Shown here: positions 61,763 through 64,000 of the stretch, one piece after another | Position numbering within the stretch: position 1 is the stretch's first letter | Layout: each line of letters opens with the position of its first letter | NCBI GenBank assembly: GCA_016200085.1 | Contig: JACQFL010000046.1 | Span: 186,001-250,000 of the forward strand | Source of the DNA: Candidatus Rokuibacteriota bacterium | Lineage (GTDB): Bacteria > Methylomirabilota > Methylomirabilia > Rokubacteriales > CSP1-6 | Reading direction: 5' to 3' | DNA length: 64,000 nt | Position numbers and translations under genes: made by a program | Notes under the pieces: generated by a model | What the model was told of the DNA's origin: nothing | The model's input: the letters and a program-made list of their open reading frames with translations, nothing else | The model's database searches: none

Positions 61763-62190
61763 CTGCCGGAGGACCCGCGCCCTTGCGCGTGACGCGCCTC
61801 GATCACTTCGGGGTCGACGTCGCCGACCTCGCGAGGGCGGAGCGGTTCTACAGCGAGGTGCTCGGCATGTCGGTTATGATGCGGTTGCCCGATCAGGTGC
61901 TGATGAAGCACGGGGATGGCAACTGCGCGCTCTTTCTCCGCCCCGGCCGGCCGCCCGGCGATCCGGCGCAGATCGCCGCGCCGCTCGGGAAGCCGCACCA
62001 CGCCTTCGAGGTCTCGTGGAGCGATCTCGAAGCCGCCCCGGCGCGCTTTCACGCCGCCGGGATCCCGTTCCACCCACGGATCGACTGGGGCGACCACGAC
62101 TGCCTCTACTTCCTCGACCCCGACGGCAACCTGCTCGAGATCGTCGGGTATCGTTCCCCCGGGGCGCGCGCCCATGGGGAGGACGGGTAG
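61759..62190 (+). CDS. VOC-family glyoxalase-like protein
   Basis: 143 aa with a GTG start. RLDHFGVDVADLARAERFYSEVLGMSV, the His of KPHHAFEVSW and Glu of NLLEIVGY are the metal-ligand pattern. Single domain; the protein should dimerise to form two metal sites. It overlaps the HEAT gene by 4 nt. Substrate not resolvable. Confidence 0.85.
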   Translation: MTAGGPAPLRVTRLDHFGVDVADLARAERFYSEVLGMSVMMRLPDQVLMKHGDGNCALFLRPGRPPGDPAQIAAPLGKPHHAFEVSWSDLEAAPARFHAAGIPFHPRIDWGDHDCLYFLDPDGNLLEIVGYRSPGARAHGEDG

Positions 62191-62200
62191 GGCGGCGACC

Positions 62201-62866
62201 GTGGGCCGCCCGATCCGGCTGGTGATCTTCGATTGCGACGGCATCCTGGTGGACAGCGAGCGCGTCGCGGTGCGGGTCGACGTCGTCGTGCTCGCGGAGC
62301 TGGGCTGGGCGATGACCGAGGCGGACGTGGTCGAGCGCTTCATGGGCCGGACGGATGCCGACATGGCGTCGCAGATCGAGGCCCATCTCGGCCGCCCGCT
62401 TCCCGCGAACTGGGAAGAGCCCTTTCAGCCCCTGTATCGGGCGGCCTTCGAAACCGAGCTCAAGCCGGTTCCCGGAATTGTCACGGCGCTCGACGAGATC
62501 GCCACCGTCACCTGCGTGGCGTCGAGCGGCAGCCACGAGCGGATCCGCTACACGCTGGGGCTCACCGGGCTGTACCACCGCTTCGCCGGGCGGATCTTCA
62601 GCGCCACCGAGGTGGCCGAGGGCAAGCCGGCTCCGGATCTCTTCCTCCACGCGGCCAAGCGCATGGGGGTGCCTGCGGCGGACTGCGTCGTCGTCGAGGA
62701 CAGCCGCTATGGCATCGAGGCCGCCCGAGCGGCCGGGATGCGGGCGTTCGGCTATGCGGGAGGGCTGACGCCGAGGTCATGGCTCGAGGGACCAGGCACG
62801 GTCGTGTTCGACGACATGCGGGACTTGCCCCGCCTCCTCGGCTCTCGATACTCCGATCGGTCCTAA
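62201..62866 (+). CDS. HAD-superfamily phosphatase (phosphoglycolate/beta-PGM-like)
   Basis: 221 aa from the GTG at 62201; an ATG at 62174 would add nine residues and overlaps the VOC gene. Motif I is VIFDCDGILVDSE, motif II VASSGS, the Lys in EGKPAPDLF and motif IV VVEDSRYGIEAARAAGM. Cap type C1 helical. Likely removes phosphate from a small sugar phosphate; also acts in repair of phosphoglycolate. Start choice moderate. Confidence 0.85.
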   Translation: MGRPIRLVIFDCDGILVDSERVAVRVDVVVLAELGWAMTEADVVERFMGRTDADMASQIEAHLGRPLPANWEEPFQPLYRAAFETELKPVPGIVTALDEIATVTCVASSGSHERIRYTLGLTGLYHRFAGRIFSATEVAEGKPAPDLFLHAAKRMGVPAADCVVVEDSRYGIEAARAAGMRAFGYAGGLTPRSWLEGPGTVVFDDMRDLPRLLGSRYSDRS

Positions 62867-62885
62867 CTGGCGTAGGACCGCGTGC

Positions 62886-62900
62886 TACACTTTTCAGTGT
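62886..62900 (+). promoter_or_regulatory. -10 box and short palindrome immediately before def
   Basis: TACACT at 62886-62891 starts 16 nt before the ATG at 62902. ACACT-TTTC-AGTGT (62887-62900) forms a small palindrome that reaches the codon before ATG. It may be an operator or a start-region hairpin; no -35 box is clear. Confidence 0.35.
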
Positions 62901-62901
62901 C

Positions 62902-63450
62902 ATGGCCATCCTGAAAATCGCACGACTCGGCCATCCCATCCTGCGCCGCCGGGCGGAGCCGATCCCCGTCGCGGAGATCCGCTCGTCGGAGGTCCAGCGG
63001 CTCATCGACGACATGATCGAGACGATGCGGGAGTACGATGGCGCCGGCCTGGCGGCCAACCAGGTCCACACCCTCACGCAGGTCGCCGTCATCGAGGTCC
63101 TGGAGAATCCCCGGTATCCCGAGGCCCCCGTCGTGCCCCTCACAGTGGTCATCAATCCCGTGGTCACCGCGCTCGCCGAGGAGATGGAAGACGGGTGGGA
63201 GGGATGTCTGTCGGTGCCCGACATGCGGGGGATGGTTCCGCGGCACACCGCTGTGCGCCTGGAGTGCCACGACCGCGACGGCCTCCCGGTGAGCCTCGTG
63301 GCCAAGGACTTCTTCGCGCGGGTGATCCAGCACGAGACCGATCATCTGAACGGCATCGTCTACCTCGACCGCATGCGGGACCTCTCCACGCTGGCTCACA
63401 TCGCCGAGTGGCAGCGCTACGCCCTCGGTGTCCGGGAGCAGGCTGATTAG
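62902..63450 (+). CDS. def: Peptide deformylase
   Basis: 182 aa. Removes N-formyl from nascent proteins. The three PDF motifs are GAGLAANQ (47-54), EGCLSVP with metal ligand C102, and QHETDHLNG with H144 and H148 and catalytic E145. Its start lies 10 nt after a TACACT box with no ribosome site, so translation may be near-leaderless. The next gene overlaps its end. Confidence 0.95.
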   Translation: MAILKIARLGHPILRRRAEPIPVAEIRSSEVQRLIDDMIETMREYDGAGLAANQVHTLTQVAVIEVLENPRYPEAPVVPLTVVINPVVTALAEEMEDGWEGCLSVPDMRGMVPRHTAVRLECHDRDGLPVSLVAKDFFARVIQHETDHLNGIVYLDRMRDLSTLAHIAEWQRYALGVREQAD

Positions 63451-64000
63451 CACGGACAGGGCCTCTCCGGAGGCCGCCGGGGCCGAGCCGCCCGTGCTCG
63501 CGCTCGTCCGAGATCTCTTCTTCGTCGCGCGCATCCGCGAGACCGCGCGCCTGGCCGGCGTGCCGCTACGCCTCGCCCGCAGCCCCGACGAGATCGCCGC
63601 CGCGCTCGCCGAGCGGCCGCGATTCGCTCTCGTCGACCTGACCGGCGGCTTCGAGTACGAGCCGTTGTTCTCCGCCCTCGTCGCCGCGGGGATCCCGGTG
63701 CTCGGGTTCACCACCCACGCCCTCGCCCGTCAGACCCAGCCGTGGCACGCGCGCTGCGAGCGCGTGGTGACGAAGGAGACGCTCACCGCCGACCTGCCCG
63801 CGCTGCTGCGGCAAGGGGTCGAGGAGCGCCGAGGGTCCCCCGCGGCGCTTCCGAGCGTCGGGGGGTCTGGGGGGCGCCCGGAGCCCCCCAGTCCAATGAC
63901 CGCCGAGGAGTTCGTCCGCCAGCTCGACGCCGCGAACCAGGCCCTGCTCTCGCGGCTGGCCCCCGAGGACACCCTCAAGCCCGAGGTGCAGGGCGACCTG
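63428..64000 (+). CDS. Receiver-like domain protein, 3' end outside window
   Basis: The frame stays open to the window edge. Possible starts are GTG 63428 (overlapping def) or GTG 63494. VLALVRDLFFVARIRETARLAGVPLRLARSPDEIAAAL and FALVDLTGGFEYEPLFSALVAAGIPVLGFTTHALA resemble a CheY-like fold with a central Asp (VDLTG). The 32-bp repeat at 63860-63891 is translated here as GGSGGRPEPPS, a flexible linker, then a second part MTAEEFVRQLDAANQALLSRLAP begins at an ATG (63896) in the same frame. It could be one protein or two genes. Function unknown. Confidence 0.55.
   Translation, partial: MSGSRLISTDRASPEAAGAEPPVLALVRDLFFVARIRETARLAGVPLRLARSPDEIAAALAERPRFALVDLTGGFEYEPLFSALVAAGIPVLGFTTHALARQTQPWHARCERVVTKETLTADLPALLRQGVEERRGSPAALPSVGGSGGRPEPPSPMTAEEFVRQLDAANQALLSRLAPEDTLKPEVQGDL
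63860..63891. repeat. 32-bp repeat, identical to 49435-49466
   Basis: Exact second copy of the sequence at 49435. Here it falls in an open reading frame, just before an in-frame ATG at 63896. If the upstream frame ends early in reality, it would be an intergenic hairpin as at the other copy; if not, it encodes a Gly/Pro linker. Confidence 0.9.

Overview
The window is about 70% G+C, densely packed and bacterial. Genes often overlap by 4 nt (ATGA/GTGA) and GTG starts are common. It carries de novo purine genes, an iron-sulfur-type PurF, futalosine-pathway menaquinone genes (mqnD, mqnE, mqnC), an Hdr-like membrane electron carrier, many ABC importers with their binding proteins, and assorted small-molecule catabolic enzymes. 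No rRNA, tRNA, IS element or CRISPR array was seen. By general resemblance only, this mix fits an uncultivated high-GC lineage such as Methylomirabilota/Rokubacteria or a deltaproteobacterial relative. That placement is inference, not a measurement.

Layout. 1-11406 (+): purL(partial)-purF-purM-purN-purH, a MerR-HTH/TPR protein, purD, then tsaC-type, mobA-type, an unknown gene and thiI. 11407-13731 (+): rpiB-glyA-nrdR behind a clear promoter. 13732-16640: repeat-rich ground around a B12-binding radical SAM gene, with a 44-bp tandem repeat, an 11-codon lysine-rich micro-ORF with its own signals, and two large palindromes that share a core. 16641-20059: a PRTase, tsaB-rimI, and two exported c-type cytochromes. 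20269-24587: a lone binding protein, then meaB, an Hdr/CCG electron carrier and a DUF1232 protein. 24609-31612: a run of catabolic enzymes (VOC, MBL-fold, enolase superfamily, GNAT, wHTH, LLM flavoenzyme, beta-hydroxyacid dehydrogenase) and a Liv-type binding protein. 31644-32713: a small foreign-looking island with a PIN toxin. 32804-40519: livF-G-M-H, two FAD amine/D-amino-acid oxidoreductases, an N-carbamoyl-D-amino-acid hydrolase and a TauD-type dioxygenase, which together suggest D-amino-acid or hydantoin-derived nitrogen use. 40700-43810: small unknown genes, a DUF2877 protein, a PHP phosphoesterase and mqnD. 43838-49294 (-): a complete dipeptide/nickel-type ABC importer. 49481-51648 (-): mqnC-mqnE. 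51788-52398 (+): a MazEF-like toxin-antitoxin pair. 52402-55524 (-): a sugar/polyamine-type ABC importer without its ATPase. 55667-64000 (+): a MaoC pair, a serine hydrolase, ilvD, a methyltransferase, queG, a HEAT protein, a VOC protein, a HAD phosphatase, def and a truncated receiver-like gene.

Transcription signals look sigma-70-like: TTGaca, 16-18 nt, TANNNT. Several genes have the -10 box only 6-10 nt before the start codon, suggesting leaderless or near-leaderless mRNAs. Two genes appear to start at CTG. The most unusual non-coding signals are the paired palindromes (16089-16614) with a shared core but copy-specific arms, the perfect 29-bp hairpin after purH, a 32-bp sequence present identically at 49435 and 63860, and two leader or micro peptides (13991-14026, 40700-40732).
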